64,000 nucleotides of DNA from Nitrospiraceae bacterium (GTDB taxonomy: Bacteria; Nitrospirota; Nitrospiria; Nitrospirales; UBA8639): contig JACKFF010000001.1 of NCBI GenBank assembly GCA_020632595.1, forward strand, positions 124,001 through 188,000. The letters are read 5' to 3'. A model generated the notes under the pieces. That model did not search any database and was not told the origin of the DNA. It saw nothing but the letters and a program-made list of their open reading frames with translations. Positions 19,271 through 29,534 of this stretch are shown piece by piece. Each line of letters begins with the position of its first letter. The stretch's first letter is position 1. The position numbers and the translations under genes were made by a program.

Positions 19271-20443
19271 TTAGTCAAACTGCTTTCTAAATCTCCACAC
19301 GCCGAACCCGAAGGTCGCACTTCCTAGCAGCCCCATGGGCAACACTAAATGCCAGAGACTGGCAAGCCCGGCTCCTTTAAAAAAAATCCCATGGGTAATT
19401 TCTATGTAATAGCGTAGGGGGGAAAAAATCATGATATATTGTACCCACTTCGGCATAGCCTCCATGGGAGTGGTAACCCCGGACAAGAGCAGTATAGGCA
19501 CCAACACCAGAATGGTCATCATCCCAACTTGAGCCTGGTTTCGAGCCAGCGTCGCGGCAAATAATCCAATACCGGCCGTGGTGAAAACGTACAACACCAT
19601 AATGCAATAGTATAAAGGCAGACTGCCGGCAATCGGAACATGGAGGATGGGACCAAGCACACCAAAAATACTCACACTGACCGCCCCGACGATCATCAGC
19701 GTCATGGCCAGGACTTTTGATGCCATGATGTGAAAGGGCGTCAGAGGCGAGACCAGTAACTGCTCAATCGTTCCGCGCTCTTTTTCCCTGACGAGGGCTG
19801 CCGCCGGTAATAAAATCGCAAAAAGCGTCGTCATGCGAAGAATGTGCGAGGTCGACTCGAACCAGGCATCTTTTTGCTCAGGGTTATACCACACCCGATA
19901 TTCGCCGCGGATTTGAGGCAACACATTCTGTCCACTTGAATGTAGGCCTAATCGTTGCTCGACCAGATTTTCACCGAACCTTGCGACAATTTGAGCCGCA
20001 TAACTCGCAGCGGATAAGCCTTGTGGCGCATTCGTGGTATCGACTTGAATTTGCACCTTCCCCTGCTCGCCCTTGGCTAACCACTCGTGAAACCTGGGAG
20101 GGATGTCCAACACCATCATCGTCTCTCCCTGGTCCAAAAGCCGAAGCCCTTCCTCGGGATGACTGATTTCCCCATCGAAACGAAAATACGGTGGCCGAAA
20201 TCGATAGATGAGTTCCCGAGAGGAGAGACTATGATCGGCATCGTACGCAACCAGACTGGCATGTCTCAGTTGGGCGGTAATGCCTGTTCCCGTGATATAG
20301 ACGGCCAAGGTGAACGAATACAGAAAAAAGATCAGCAAGGGAAAATCCCGACATAATTGCAATAGCTCTTTTCTGGTCATAACCAGGAGGCGCCGCCACC
20401 AGATAAGACTCGCAGCCCAGAATGGGCTCACCCGGGGCCTCAT
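19271..20443 (-). CDS. ABC-2 type permease, YbhR-like
   Basis: 390 residues with one N-terminal membrane segment, a ~150-residue periplasmic domain and five C-terminal membrane helices, the standard ABC-2 permease layout. ALVREKERGTIEQLLVSPLT is the conserved coupling segment. Its ATG overlaps the stop of the preceding permease gene by four bases. It is the last gene of a membrane-fusion protein / double ATPase / permease / permease operon equivalent to YbhG-F-S-R, which exports drugs or other small hydrophobic compounds. No outer-membrane channel is in the operon, so a TolC homologue elsewhere is expected. Confidence 0.93.
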   Translation of the reverse strand: MRPRVSPFWAASLIWWRRLLVMTRKELLQLCRDFPLLIFFLYSFTLAVYITGTGITAQLRHASLVAYDADHSLSSRELIYRFRPPYFRFDGEISHPEEGLRLLDQGETMMVLDIPPRFHEWLAKGEQGKVQIQVDTTNAPQGLSAASYAAQIVARFGENLVEQRLGLHSSGQNVLPQIRGEYRVWYNPEQKDAWFESTSHILRMTTLFAILLPAAALVREKERGTIEQLLVSPLTPFHIMASKVLAMTLMIVGAVSVSIFGVLGPILHVPIAGSLPLYYCIMVLYVFTTAGIGLFAATLARNQAQVGMMTILVLVPILLLSGVTTPMEAMPKWVQYIMIFSPLRYYIEITHGIFFKGAGLASLWHLVLPMGLLGSATFGFGVWRFRKQFD

Positions 20444-21594
20444 GCCTTTGGCCTTTTCCGAAACAAGAAAAACCCCAACACGAGCAGGGCCGACGTGTAC
20501 AAAATCAAAATCCCCAGTTTGAGCCCCAAGCCATCAAATCCAAGTCCCTTGAGAAACACCCCCCTCACAATGTCCGTATAATACATCGCGGGAAACAAAT
20601 GGGCTTGGACCTGAGCCCCAGGACTCAGAGACGAGACGGGAGTGATAAAACCGGAAAACAGAAAGGTGGGGACGGTGGTCAGCACCAGGGTAATAATGAG
20701 AGCCGCCATTTGGGTATTCACCAACAGAGACACGAGAAATCCCATCGCCGTACAACACACCACAAAGACGAGAGAGGCCACGGCAAAAAAGAATAAATCT
20801 CCTTTAAAGGGCACTTCAAAAAGAAATACCACCACTCCCCACAGCACCATGGCGTTACACGTAGAAATCACCACAAAAGGGAAGAGCTTTCCGACCAAAA
20901 ATTCCAATCGAGTGACGGTCGAGCTGTAAATATTCATGATGGACCCTCGTTCCTTTTCTCGAACCACGCCCAACGCCGTTAACATGGGAGTGGAAAATAT
21001 CAGGGAAAACATCACGAGTCCCGGCCCCAATCCCCAAATACTTTTCACCTCCTGGTTATAGAGATACCGGACCTCTACTTGAACGGGTTGAATGAAGGCG
21101 CGGGCCTGCTGCCGGGCCATCCCACGGGTGCGGACGAGATAATCAACTACCAGGTCCTGACTGAACGCCCGATTGATCGCAATTACATACCCTTTGGTGA
21201 TATCGGTACGCACGGGAAAGGTTCCATCGATCAGAATTTGGACGAACGCCGGAAACCCGGAGAGAAGACGTTCTTCAAACTTTTCAGGAATCACAACTAC
21301 AGCCCGGACCGTTCCCTGCTCCAATAGTTCATTCGCCTCCTGTTCATGCTCCAGGGACCCCTGATACGAAAAATATCGTGACTCCACAAAACGATAGAGA
21401 TAATCCCGGCTCAAGGCCGTTCGATCACGATCCAGAATGGTGAAGGGGATATTCTCGACATCCAGCACGAGACCGTATCCAAACACGACCATCCAGAGAA
21501 CCGGCAACAAAAAGGCCAGGACAAGAAATAATCGATCTCGAGTCGTTTCCCGCCATTCCTTTAACGCGAGGGTGCCCACACGCCTCAGATTCAC
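20440..21594 (-). CDS. ABC-2 type permease, YbhS-like
   Basis: About 384 residues. I place the start at GTG 21594 (VNLRRVGTLALKEWRE), which overlaps the ATPase stop as GTGA. The longer open frame upstream is a shadow of the ATPase gene. The architecture matches its partner: one helix, a periplasmic domain, then the segment GVVREKERGSIMNIYSS and five helices ending LLVLGFFLFRKRP. Two different permeases in series imply a heterodimeric membrane channel. Confidence 0.93.
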   Translation of the reverse strand: MNLRRVGTLALKEWRETTRDRLFLVLAFLLPVLWMVVFGYGLVLDVENIPFTILDRDRTALSRDYLYRFVESRYFSYQGSLEHEQEANELLEQGTVRAVVVIPEKFEERLLSGFPAFVQILIDGTFPVRTDITKGYVIAINRAFSQDLVVDYLVRTRGMARQQARAFIQPVQVEVRYLYNQEVKSIWGLGPGLVMFSLIFSTPMLTALGVVREKERGSIMNIYSSTVTRLEFLVGKLFPFVVISTCNAMVLWGVVVFLFEVPFKGDLFFFAVASLVFVVCCTAMGFLVSLLVNTQMAALIITLVLTTVPTFLFSGFITPVSSLSPGAQVQAHLFPAMYYTDIVRGVFLKGLGFDGLGLKLGILILYTSALLVLGFFLFRKRPKA

Positions 21595-23597
21595 GACGAG
21601 CCTCCCACCGCCCTGCCGGAGCCTTCCTGTTCCATCTTCCTCATGCGATACACAAACACATCTTCGAGGGTGAGAGGACGCGGCGACACGCGCTGAAGAA
21701 GGATCCCATGCGCATCGCATACCTCCCGCATACGCTGCGTATCCCGTCTCGGATCATCTGACAGCACATGAATATTCGACCCGGCCAGTCCTACATGATG
21801 AAATCCGGCTTGTTGGAGGAAGGAAACCGTCGCCACCGGATGAGTCGTCATGAGTTCCAACAGCTCTCCGGCTTCTCGTTCCACTTCTTCTTTTAGATGA
21901 GACGGCGACCCCTCTGACACAATCCTCCCACCATCCATTAAGGCCAATCGATCGCAATGCTCAGCTTCACTCATGTAATGCGTCGTCACAAGAAGAGCCA
22001 CCCCTTCTTCTCGTGCCAAATGCAACAAGATCTCCCAAAACCGGCGCCGACCGACGGGGTCAACCCCTGAGGTCGGTTCATCCAGAAACAACACCTGCGG
22101 ACGATGAACGAGAGCACACCCAAGAGCCAAGCGTTGCCTCACACCCATGGGCAATTGCCCGGCCAATGTCTGTTCGAAGCCTCCCAGCCCGGCCATCGTC
22201 ACAATCCAATCCAACCGCGTTTTAGCCTCACGATCCCCAAGCCCATACACCCCGGCAAACAATCGGATATTTTCAAGAACCGTTAAATCCAGATAGAGAG
22301 AAAAGGACTGGGACACATATCCGATGCGTTGCTTCAGAGCCCCCGCCGCCCGATACATATTGACTCCGGCTACCCATCCTTCGCCTCCTGTCGGTTGTAG
22401 AATCCCTGTAAGCATTTTAATCACGGTCGTTTTCCCCGCACCATTGGAACCAAGAAGACCAAAAATTTCTCCCACTTTAATCTGAAAACTGACCTGATCG
22501 ACCGCCCGAAAATCACCAAACTGCCGAATGAGTCCACGGGCTTCAATCGCCACCCCACCATTTTGCGAAGACCCGACAAACGCCGAACGCGGCATTGGAC
22601 CTGTTTCACCAACCAATTGCTGATGACGGAGAAGGGCCACGAACACATCATCCAATTCGGGGGCTTTGGCCCCTAGATTTTTTACCACCACATTTTGGAG
22701 AGCGTTTTTCACCATGCTCTGCGCCACCTCCGCCACTTCATCCTCAACAAAGACATGCAACGATGGCCCCATCGCGTCGACTTGTGAAAAGGTGCGCTTG
22801 AGTTTGGACATCGCCTCAACCTGGGGATCAGCCTGGACGGTCACTAATACCCCCGGGGCCTGCGCAAGGATTTCCGAGGGAATTCCCGCGGCCAACACCA
22901 GGCCCTGAAACATAAGGCTTAGGCGTTGAAAGCGGGCGGCTTCATCCATATACGACGTCGAGACCAATGCCGTGAGACCGCGTTCCTGAACCAAGTCAGA
23001 CAAAATGGTCCAGAAATCGCGCCGAGAGACAGGATCGACCCCGGTCGTGGGTTCATCCAGGATGATCAACTCCGGTTCATGAATGAGCGTACAGACCAAT
23101 CCCAGTTTTTGTTTCATACCACCTGAAAGATGCTTCATGCTGCGATGGCGAAAGGGATCCAGACGGGTCATAGCCAGGAAACGACGCTTCCTCAGAAGGA
23201 GATCGCGTTCGGACACCATGCGAAGACGGGCAAAAAAATCGATATTTTCTTCGACGGAGAGATCAGGATACAAATTCTGTCCAAGGCCCTGTGGAAGAAA
23301 ACCAATACGGGCCTTAATTCCCTCAGCCTGTCGTTCAGATTGAATGGGCGTTCCAAACACCTCGACGCATCCTTGTTCATACGACAAAACCCCGGCGATC
23401 GCTTTCATAATGCTACTTTTCCCGGCAGCATCCGGACCAATCAATCCATACACCTCTCCCCTCCGAATGTCGAAATGAACCCCCTTGACCGCTTCATGGG
23501 TTTTATAGCGTTTATAGAAATTCGTGACACGGACAATGCAATCGGAACTTGGATGAGGGAGGGACTGTGGAGCCCTGTTCAATGCGTTCAAGGGCAA
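21591..23597 (-). CDS. Fused double ABC ATPase, YbhF-like
   Basis: 668 residues with two complete ABC domains. Domain 1 (about 20-240) has Walker A GPDAAGKSS, signature LSGGMKQKLG and Walker B LIILDEPTTGVDP. Domain 2 (about 350-570) has GSNGAGKTT, a degenerate signature LPMGVRQRLALG, and VLFLDEPTSGVDP. The weakened second signature may make the two ATP sites unequal. The start appears to be TTG at 23597 (or TTG at 23591), downstream of GAGGAG. It powers the two permeases encoded downstream. Confidence 0.92.
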   Translation of the reverse strand: MPLNALNRAPQSLPHPSSDCIVRVTNFYKRYKTHEAVKGVHFDIRRGEVYGLIGPDAAGKSSIMKAIAGVLSYEQGCVEVFGTPIQSERQAEGIKARIGFLPQGLGQNLYPDLSVEENIDFFARLRMVSERDLLLRKRRFLAMTRLDPFRHRSMKHLSGGMKQKLGLVCTLIHEPELIILDEPTTGVDPVSRRDFWTILSDLVQERGLTALVSTSYMDEAARFQRLSLMFQGLVLAAGIPSEILAQAPGVLVTVQADPQVEAMSKLKRTFSQVDAMGPSLHVFVEDEVAEVAQSMVKNALQNVVVKNLGAKAPELDDVFVALLRHQQLVGETGPMPRSAFVGSSQNGGVAIEARGLIRQFGDFRAVDQVSFQIKVGEIFGLLGSNGAGKTTVIKMLTGILQPTGGEGWVAGVNMYRAAGALKQRIGYVSQSFSLYLDLTVLENIRLFAGVYGLGDREAKTRLDWIVTMAGLGGFEQTLAGQLPMGVRQRLALGCALVHRPQVLFLDEPTSGVDPVGRRRFWEILLHLAREEGVALLVTTHYMSEAEHCDRLALMDGGRIVSEGSPSHLKEEVEREAGELLELMTTHPVATVSFLQQAGFHHVGLAGSNIHVLSDDPRRDTQRMREVCDAHGILLQRVSPRPLTLEDVFVYRMRKMEQEGSGRAVGGSS

Positions 23598-23772
23598 TCT
23601 CTCCTCAAGAAACGTTTAATTCATCCGCCACAACAGGGAGGGAAAGGGCCACGCATGCCCAGAGGCGAAATGAGGGAAGATCCGCTTTCCGCGCGAAATT
23701 CCAGGATTCCCGAACAACCGTTTGACCAATAAAGCCCTGACGACCCATGACGGATAGGTTCACGAGGCTCGA

Positions 23773-24885
23773 CTACCATTGGGGCTTTCTCCACGGAATA
23801 TCGTCCTTCCACCGGATGACCGCATCGGCCGGCATTCCCGGGGTGAGACGGTGCTCGGGGTTTTCCTCAAAATATAATTTGACGGCATACGTCAGCTTAA
23901 CACGTTCATCAGGTGTCTGAACTTCTTTGGGAGTGAACTCGGCACGAGAAGCGATATACCGCACCACAGCCGGAAATGGACGATCGGGAAAGGCATCAAT
24001 AAAGACCTGCGCCAATAACCCTAATCGAACCTTCCCAATCTGAACTTCAGGAACATAGACTTGTAAATACAGGTGGTCCAGATCCACCATCTCGAATAGC
24101 GGTGCCCCGGCAGAAACCACCTCGCCAATATCGACCATACGGGTCGTAATGGTTCCATTTGAAGGGGCGCGAATCGTCAAATCAGCTAAGACGCTTTCCA
24201 CTTCCTCCAAGGCACCCTCGGCCTGATCCCGTTGCCGTTCTAGGCCGGCTACTTCGGCTTCCTTGGCTCGAATTCGTCTCCAACCAAGCTCAGCCTGGGC
24301 CAGATCTTTTTGAGTCTGTACCAATAAAGACCGCATGGCCAAAATATCCTGCGAGACCACATCCCATTGTCGCTGTTTCACATCGAATTCCTGAAGGGAA
24401 ACATTCCCTTTCTCAAACAAAATACGCATCCGGTCCAATTCTCTCCGGGCTTCTCGTTCGACGGCCAAAGCTTGTTGTAATTTGGCCTTAATTTCCCGAA
24501 CTTTGGCCTCAGCCGATTCAATGGCCAAGGGGACCTGAAGATTCAAGACCGCCAGCTCTTCATGCGTTGCCTGAACGCGAGCTTCAAGCGCCTTCCATCC
24601 CTCTTGGGCCTGCTTCACCTGCGCCCGGACCTGAACATCATCAAGTTGCACCATCACCTGCCCTGTGGTCACCGTGTCTCCTTCCCGGACCACCAGCTTG
24701 TTGATTCGGCCCATAAATTTGGTGGCCACGGAGATCAGATCTCCCTCGATTCGACCATTGGCTTGAATAAGGCCTTCAGGCCAAGCCGAACGATTTTTCC
24801 ACCACGTCACCGCAACCAGCACACCGGCAATGAGGAACACCAGCAACAAAACAATGAAAAATGATTGTTTTGACTTAAGAAACAT
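23773..24885 (-). CDS. HlyD-family membrane fusion protein, YbhG-like
   Basis: 370 residues. A single N-terminal membrane anchor (FFIVLLLVFLIAGVLVAVTW) is followed by the lipoyl half-motif GRINKLVVREGDTVTTGQVM, a long helical hairpin (about 100-220), and the second lipoyl half with IRAPSNGTITTRMVDIGEVV. It should bridge the inner-membrane ABC permease to an outer-membrane channel. It is the first gene of the four-gene exporter operon, with 175 bases to the ATPase. No clear ribosome-binding site precedes the ATG. Confidence 0.93.
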   Translation of the reverse strand: MFLKSKQSFFIVLLLVFLIAGVLVAVTWWKNRSAWPEGLIQANGRIEGDLISVATKFMGRINKLVVREGDTVTTGQVMVQLDDVQVRAQVKQAQEGWKALEARVQATHEELAVLNLQVPLAIESAEAKVREIKAKLQQALAVEREARRELDRMRILFEKGNVSLQEFDVKQRQWDVVSQDILAMRSLLVQTQKDLAQAELGWRRIRAKEAEVAGLERQRDQAEGALEEVESVLADLTIRAPSNGTITTRMVDIGEVVSAGAPLFEMVDLDHLYLQVYVPEVQIGKVRLGLLAQVFIDAFPDRPFPAVVRYIASRAEFTPKEVQTPDERVKLTYAVKLYFEENPEHRLTPGMPADAVIRWKDDIPWRKPQW

Positions 24886-25027
24886 AACGAAATGTTTCAG
24901 GTAAATCTAAACCCAAATGGTGGGAAAGAGGAGGTCAGCACGATAATATCGTGTCAATTAAGCCAATAATAACCGCTGAAAAGAAACCCTTAAAACCCGC
25001 ATTGTAGTCATCGAAAGTGGCGATCCC

Positions 25028-25324
25028 CTATTCTTTCGTTGCACTATCCCGAACTTTTTTGAGGCGAGGGTTATTATCATACGCCAGCCGCCGTATCGCG
25101 TATTGAGCAAGCTCGACTCCCAGCCATGCCAATGCCTTGCGTTCCTGATCTTCCGAAAATGTCCGCATATCCATATCCTTAAACATGGACTTCGCGGTCT
25201 TGATGGCCTTGCATCTCCAATTTGGCCCACCGACGGTGGCGTAACCAGTGACGTTCTTTCTGTCCGCCGGCTTTATCGCAAGAGGTCCGCTTTGCCTATA
25301 ACCTGAAAAGTATCCTTGGGGCAA
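25028..25324 (-). pseudogene. Truncated SpoIIAA-like gene (C-terminal fragment)
   Basis: The frame aligns with only the last ~65 residues of the 17624-18394 protein: QSGPLAIKP / QSGLLSIKL, GYATVGGPNW / RYAIVGAPSW, and DMDMRTFSEDQERKALAWLG / DMDMRTFPEDRESEAWAWLG. No start region or first domain is present, and the fragment abuts the acyl-CoA synthetase gene. It is probably the leftover of a duplicated SpoIIAA-like gene. Confidence 0.7.
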
Positions 25325-25338
25325 TGATCTCCCCTCGA

Positions 25339-28044
25339 TTATTCAGACGGCCTTCCGGAGGTGAGACTCAGCGTAATCTCCATCGCATCTCCCTCTGTTG
25401 TAAGTTTTTGTGTAAATCCGATGCGCCGGGCCAACTCCAGCATCCCGGTATTGTCCGTTAAGACCTGTCCCATGATCTGCGCCATACCCCGCTGCCGGCA
25501 ATACCGGATCATTTTCTCCAACAACAGTCGTCCCAAACCCTGTCCCTTCAGATCAGACCGCACAATAATGGCAAACTCGGCCGTGTGGTTGTTGGCATCA
25601 TTAGCCGTGCGAACCACACCAAGGGTTTCAGACCGGTTCGCCTCATCCTTGCCTACCGCAATGAACGCCATTTCCCGGTCGTAATCGATCTGGGTAAAGC
25701 GGGCCATTTGTGAATGGGGTAATTCCCGAATGAGTCCGAAAAACCGGAATCGAATATCCTCCTGAGACAACCGTGAAAAAAATTCGTTATGAGCCGGTTC
25801 ATCTTCCGGACGAATGGGCCGACACAGGATCCGTTTCCCCGATCGCAGCGTCATCCATTCCTCAAGCTCTTCCGGATAGGGACGAATGGCCAAATGGTGC
25901 GGACCGGAAATGCGAGACGAAGCAATTTTCATTCTGGCATCCAACGCCAAGACCCCATTCTGGTCTGCGAGAAGGGGATTAATATCCAGCTCAACAATTT
26001 CAGGAAAATCCTGCACGAGATGAGAAATTTGCATCAACGTCAGGCAGAGCGCTTCAAGATCAACGGCAGGATGAGTCCGGAAGCCTTGCAATAAGGACGC
26101 TATTCTCGTCGCCTGAATCAGATCTTTGGCTAATTTCATGTTCAAGGGAGGGAGAGCCATGGCATGGTCCCCCAACAACTCCACGGCAATGCCCCCCTGA
26201 CCGAACACAATAACCGGGCCAAACGCGGCATCGACGGTCACCCCCATCAATAATTCGTATGCACCAGGCCGACGGGCCATCGGTTGGACCGTCACACCAC
26301 GCATCTCCGCTCCCGGATGAAGTTGCTGCAACCGGTCCCTCATTCCCTGAAACGCCGTTTCAACGGCCTTGGAGTTTTCCACATCAAGCACGACACCCCC
26401 AACATCCGTTTTATGAGTAATGTCGGGAGAAAGAATTTTCAATGCCACGGGAAATCCCACCTGTTCCGCGAAGCGAATGGCCTGCTCGGGGGTCGACGCG
26501 ATATGGGTCTCCACCGTGGGAATCCCATAGGCAGCCAGAATGGCCTTTGCCTCCGGCTCATTCAACAGAGAACGCCCCTGCGCTAATTCCTGTTCAATCA
26601 CGTATCGTGCGGAAGACGTGGCCGGTTGAAATTCACGTGGAATGGATGGGGGAATTTCCATCAGCATGCGCTGTCGTTGGGAGTATCGAATCAGGTGCAG
26701 GAAGGCGCGCACCGCCTTTTCAGGTGTACCATAGGTGGGAATATTGGCCTCGGCGAACATACGCCGGGCCTGAAGGGTGGTTTGGCCACCAAGCCAACTG
26801 GTCAACACATTTTTCTTGGAGGACGAGGCGCCAACCGCTTTCACCACGGCCAGCGCAGCCTCCTCGCTGGTGACGACTGCTGTGGGAGCATGGGTCACGA
26901 TGACCGCATCCACATCCGGCGCGTTCAGGATACTGGTCAATGCCTGCGCATAGCGGTCCCCTCTCGCATCCCCGACAATATCAACAGGGTTTCCGTGAGA
27001 CCAGCTTGCCGGCAATAGGGCGGTCAATTCTTGGATGGTGGCCTCTGACAAGCCGGCGAGGGCACCCCCGCCTTCGGCAAAGGCATCGGCAGCCAGAACT
27101 CCCGGCCCTCCTCCGTTCGTCACAATCGCTAATCGTTCTCCCTGTAATGGACGGGCTCGCTCCAGGGTTTCGACGGCATCGAACAATTCATCGATTTCAA
27201 ATACCCGCAAGATTCCAGCCCGGCAGAATGCGGCATCATACACCTCATCACGACCGATGAGTGCCCCGGTATGGGAACTGGCGGCGGTGGCCCCTTCCGG
27301 ATGTCGTCCCGCTTTAATCGCCAAGACCGGTTTATTCCGAGCGGCGGCTCTGGCCGCCGACATAAACTTTCTGGCCTGCGTGATGGATTCGATGTACAAA
27401 AGAATGGCCCGGGTATCGGGGTCGCTGCCCAGATAATCGAGCACATCACCAACATCGATATCCAGGCTATCCCCCAGGGAAAGAAAATGCGAAAAGCCGA
27501 TTCCCTTGGATCGGGCCCAATCCAACACAGCCGTGCAAAGAGCGCCTGACTGGGAAAGAAACGCCAGCGAGCCCGGGAGCGCTTCCACGTGGGCAAAACT
27601 GGCATTGAGTCCCAGCCGGGGAATAAGCATGCCAACGGTATTGGGACCCAGAATACGTATACCGAATTTCCTTGCGGTTTCCAGCATGTCCGTCCAATCC
27701 GTCGCACCCTCCCTCCCCGATGCATCCTGCCTGATGCCGGCTGTCAGAATGACCGCAGCCCGGACTCCGCGTTCGCCTAATTCTTGAAGCAACCGCGGAA
27801 TAGTGTTGGGAGGGGTGCACAGAATGGCGAGATCGGGATTGGCCGGCAGGGCCTTCACATCGGGATAAGCCAGCACTCCGCACACCGCCTGATACTTTGG
27901 ATTCACGGGAAGAATAGGCCCTTCGAATCCCCCTTTTAGAAGATTCTGCATCACCACACTTCCCACGCGATGTGGCCGGTTCGACGCACCAACCACCGTA
28001 ATAGCGCGTGGCTTAAACAGGTACTTAAAATTTCGAATGCTCAT
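25339..28044 (-). CDS. ADP-forming acyl-CoA synthetase fused to a GNAT acetyltransferase (Pat/PatZ-like)
   Basis: 901 residues. Domain order: CoA-binding Rossmann domain (1-~130), succinyl-CoA-ligase-like domains (~135-450), ATP-grasp domain (~475-700; ALKILSPDITHKTDVGGVVL), and a C-terminal GNAT domain (~735-895) with the acetyl-CoA loop RSDLKGQGLGRLLLEKM. In E. coli PatZ-type lysine acetyltransferases with this layout, the synthetase part is thought to be regulatory. Here the phospho-His motif SSHTGAL (H258) is retained, so both synthetase and acetyltransferase activity are possible. It would link acetyl-CoA or energy status to protein acetylation. A tandem Usp gene lies upstream on the same strand. 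Confidence 0.93.
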   Translation of the reverse strand: MSIRNFKYLFKPRAITVVGASNRPHRVGSVVMQNLLKGGFEGPILPVNPKYQAVCGVLAYPDVKALPANPDLAILCTPPNTIPRLLQELGERGVRAAVILTAGIRQDASGREGATDWTDMLETARKFGIRILGPNTVGMLIPRLGLNASFAHVEALPGSLAFLSQSGALCTAVLDWARSKGIGFSHFLSLGDSLDIDVGDVLDYLGSDPDTRAILLYIESITQARKFMSAARAAARNKPVLAIKAGRHPEGATAASSHTGALIGRDEVYDAAFCRAGILRVFEIDELFDAVETLERARPLQGERLAIVTNGGGPGVLAADAFAEGGGALAGLSEATIQELTALLPASWSHGNPVDIVGDARGDRYAQALTSILNAPDVDAVIVTHAPTAVVTSEEAALAVVKAVGASSSKKNVLTSWLGGQTTLQARRMFAEANIPTYGTPEKAVRAFLHLIRYSQRQRMLMEIPPSIPREFQPATSSARYVIEQELAQGRSLLNEPEAKAILAAYGIPTVETHIASTPEQAIRFAEQVGFPVALKILSPDITHKTDVGGVVLDVENSKAVETAFQGMRDRLQQLHPGAEMRGVTVQPMARRPGAYELLMGVTVDAAFGPVIVFGQGGIAVELLGDHAMALPPLNMKLAKDLIQATRIASLLQGFRTHPAVDLEALCLTLMQISHLVQDFPEIVELDINPLLADQNGVLALDARMKIASSRISGPHHLAIRPYPEELEEWMTLRSGKRILCRPIRPEDEPAHNEFFSRLSQEDIRFRFFGLIRELPHSQMARFTQIDYDREMAFIAVGKDEANRSETLGVVRTANDANNHTAEFAIIVRSDLKGQGLGRLLLEKMIRYCRQRGMAQIMGQVLTDNTGMLELARRIGFTQKLTTEGDAMEITLSLTSGRPSE

Positions 28045-28247
28045 GACAGGGACCTTTATTCACAGATGAATACTGTCAAACAATTCCGCAATACCGACCG
28101 CCACTGTGGATACGGGATGGAGTGAGGAGGCCGCAGCGAGTTCATTCTGTTGCCCACTTCCTTTGGCACGAGGCGAGCGCCACCAGGACCATGATCATGC
28201 AACGATGCAGCATTTTTATCCCAGCCTTGAAAGCACCACTTTTTCTC

Positions 28248-29174
28248 TTAATGCCGTATGACCGCCACCGAACATCCGGCACCGCTGACCACCTTGTTCG
28301 ATACACTGCCCAGAAACACCCGCTTGACCCCGGTCGACCCACGCGATCCCAGGACAACAAGATCAGCTCGCAAATATCGAACAGCTTTAAGAATTTCATC
28401 TCCTGGATTGCCAAACACCAATCGCTCCTGAATGTGAAGGTCAGGAGCACTCAGGACCTTTCTAGTCTGTTCAAGGAGTTTCGCTCCTTCCCGGCCTCGA
28501 ATCGCCAGGAGTTCTTCGGCCAATTTGGCAAATTCATCCCCCTTCCTGCTGTCGGCAATCAACGTTTGTTCAGTTTCGAACACATGTTTTTTGACGACAT
28601 GGAGAATGGTGATCTGTGAGGAAGGGGGTAAGGTCAGGTTTTGAATAAATTCGACGGCCGCTCGGGAATCGGCAGATCCATCAGTAGCCAGGAGAAGCTT
28701 CATGCCTCGACCAGCTTTTTTCTCCCGCGCCATGGGGCGAGCGATCAACACCGAGCATGGCGCTTCCTGTAACACCCATTGACTGACACTCCCGAGTAAA
28801 ATCCCCTTCGCCTTGGAATAGCCCCGTGATCCGAGGACTACCAGATCGACGTCTTTCGCGTGAATGGTTTTTAAAATTTCCTCTCCGGGAAAGCCTTTTT
28901 TCACAAGAGGAAACACCTGTACACCCTGATGACTCACCCTTTTTTCGACTCTACCCAGAAACTCACGTGCCTGCTCAAGCGCCTGTTTTTGCACCTCTTG
29001 TACCTGCTGGGAGATTTTCAAAATCCGTTCCTTCGCCAGACCCGTAATCTTTTGAGGGACCGGGTTCACATGAAGAAGAAACAGAACGGATCCACCCGGC
29101 AGTGTCAATCTGCTGAGAACTTGAATGGCCCCTTCAGAAATACGAGTTTGCTCTACCGCCAACAACACTTTCAT
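28248..29174 (-). CDS. Universal stress protein, tandem Usp domains
   Basis: 308 residues with AAAGGAG six bases before the ATG. Two Usp domains each have the nucleotide-binding loop: VLGSRGYSKAKGILLGSVSQ (domain 1) and VLGSRGSTGVKRVFLGSVSN (domain 2). Domain 2 starts at MKLLLATDGSADSRAA. Both loops match the ATP-binding pattern, so this is likely an ATP-binding Usp. It is followed by the acyl-CoA synthetase/GNAT gene; Usp and Pat-type genes commonly travel together in stress clusters. Confidence 0.93.
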   Translation of the reverse strand: MKVLLAVEQTRISEGAIQVLSRLTLPGGSVLFLLHVNPVPQKITGLAKERILKISQQVQEVQKQALEQAREFLGRVEKRVSHQGVQVFPLVKKGFPGEEILKTIHAKDVDLVVLGSRGYSKAKGILLGSVSQWVLQEAPCSVLIARPMAREKKAGRGMKLLLATDGSADSRAAVEFIQNLTLPPSSQITILHVVKKHVFETEQTLIADSRKGDEFAKLAEELLAIRGREGAKLLEQTRKVLSAPDLHIQERLVFGNPGDEILKAVRYLRADLVVLGSRGSTGVKRVFLGSVSNKVVSGAGCSVAVIRH

Positions 29175-29534
29175 TTTGCGCTCCTTTCAACCCATAACAA
29201 CAGAAACCGCCTGCCCCTTTCCAGTTTACCTGATGTCTCCCTTTCCTGTATTTTCTTTTCTCAATTCCATTTCCGCCAGGCGAATGACAGATCGCCGCAC
29301 CAACGACACACGATTTCACAGCAGCCAGACCAGTGGAGCGTCAGAGCCCAAGCATGACAATCCGCCAGGAAATGAAGTGAAACATTTCTTTGCTTGCTAC
29401 AATGAGAAGTATCGCATGACTATACAGGTTTTTCGATGTCATACCCCATCAGAACTCATGCCTTTTGTGGCCGGTGAGCATTTAGAGTTCCCGGATACGC
29501 AGATGTATGAGAGGAACCAACCAATAGATACCCG

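Noticed and set aside
27129..27725. 198-codon minus-strand frame inside the acyl-CoA synthetase gene
   Set aside because: It lies wholly within a well-supported gene in another frame and has shadow-like composition.
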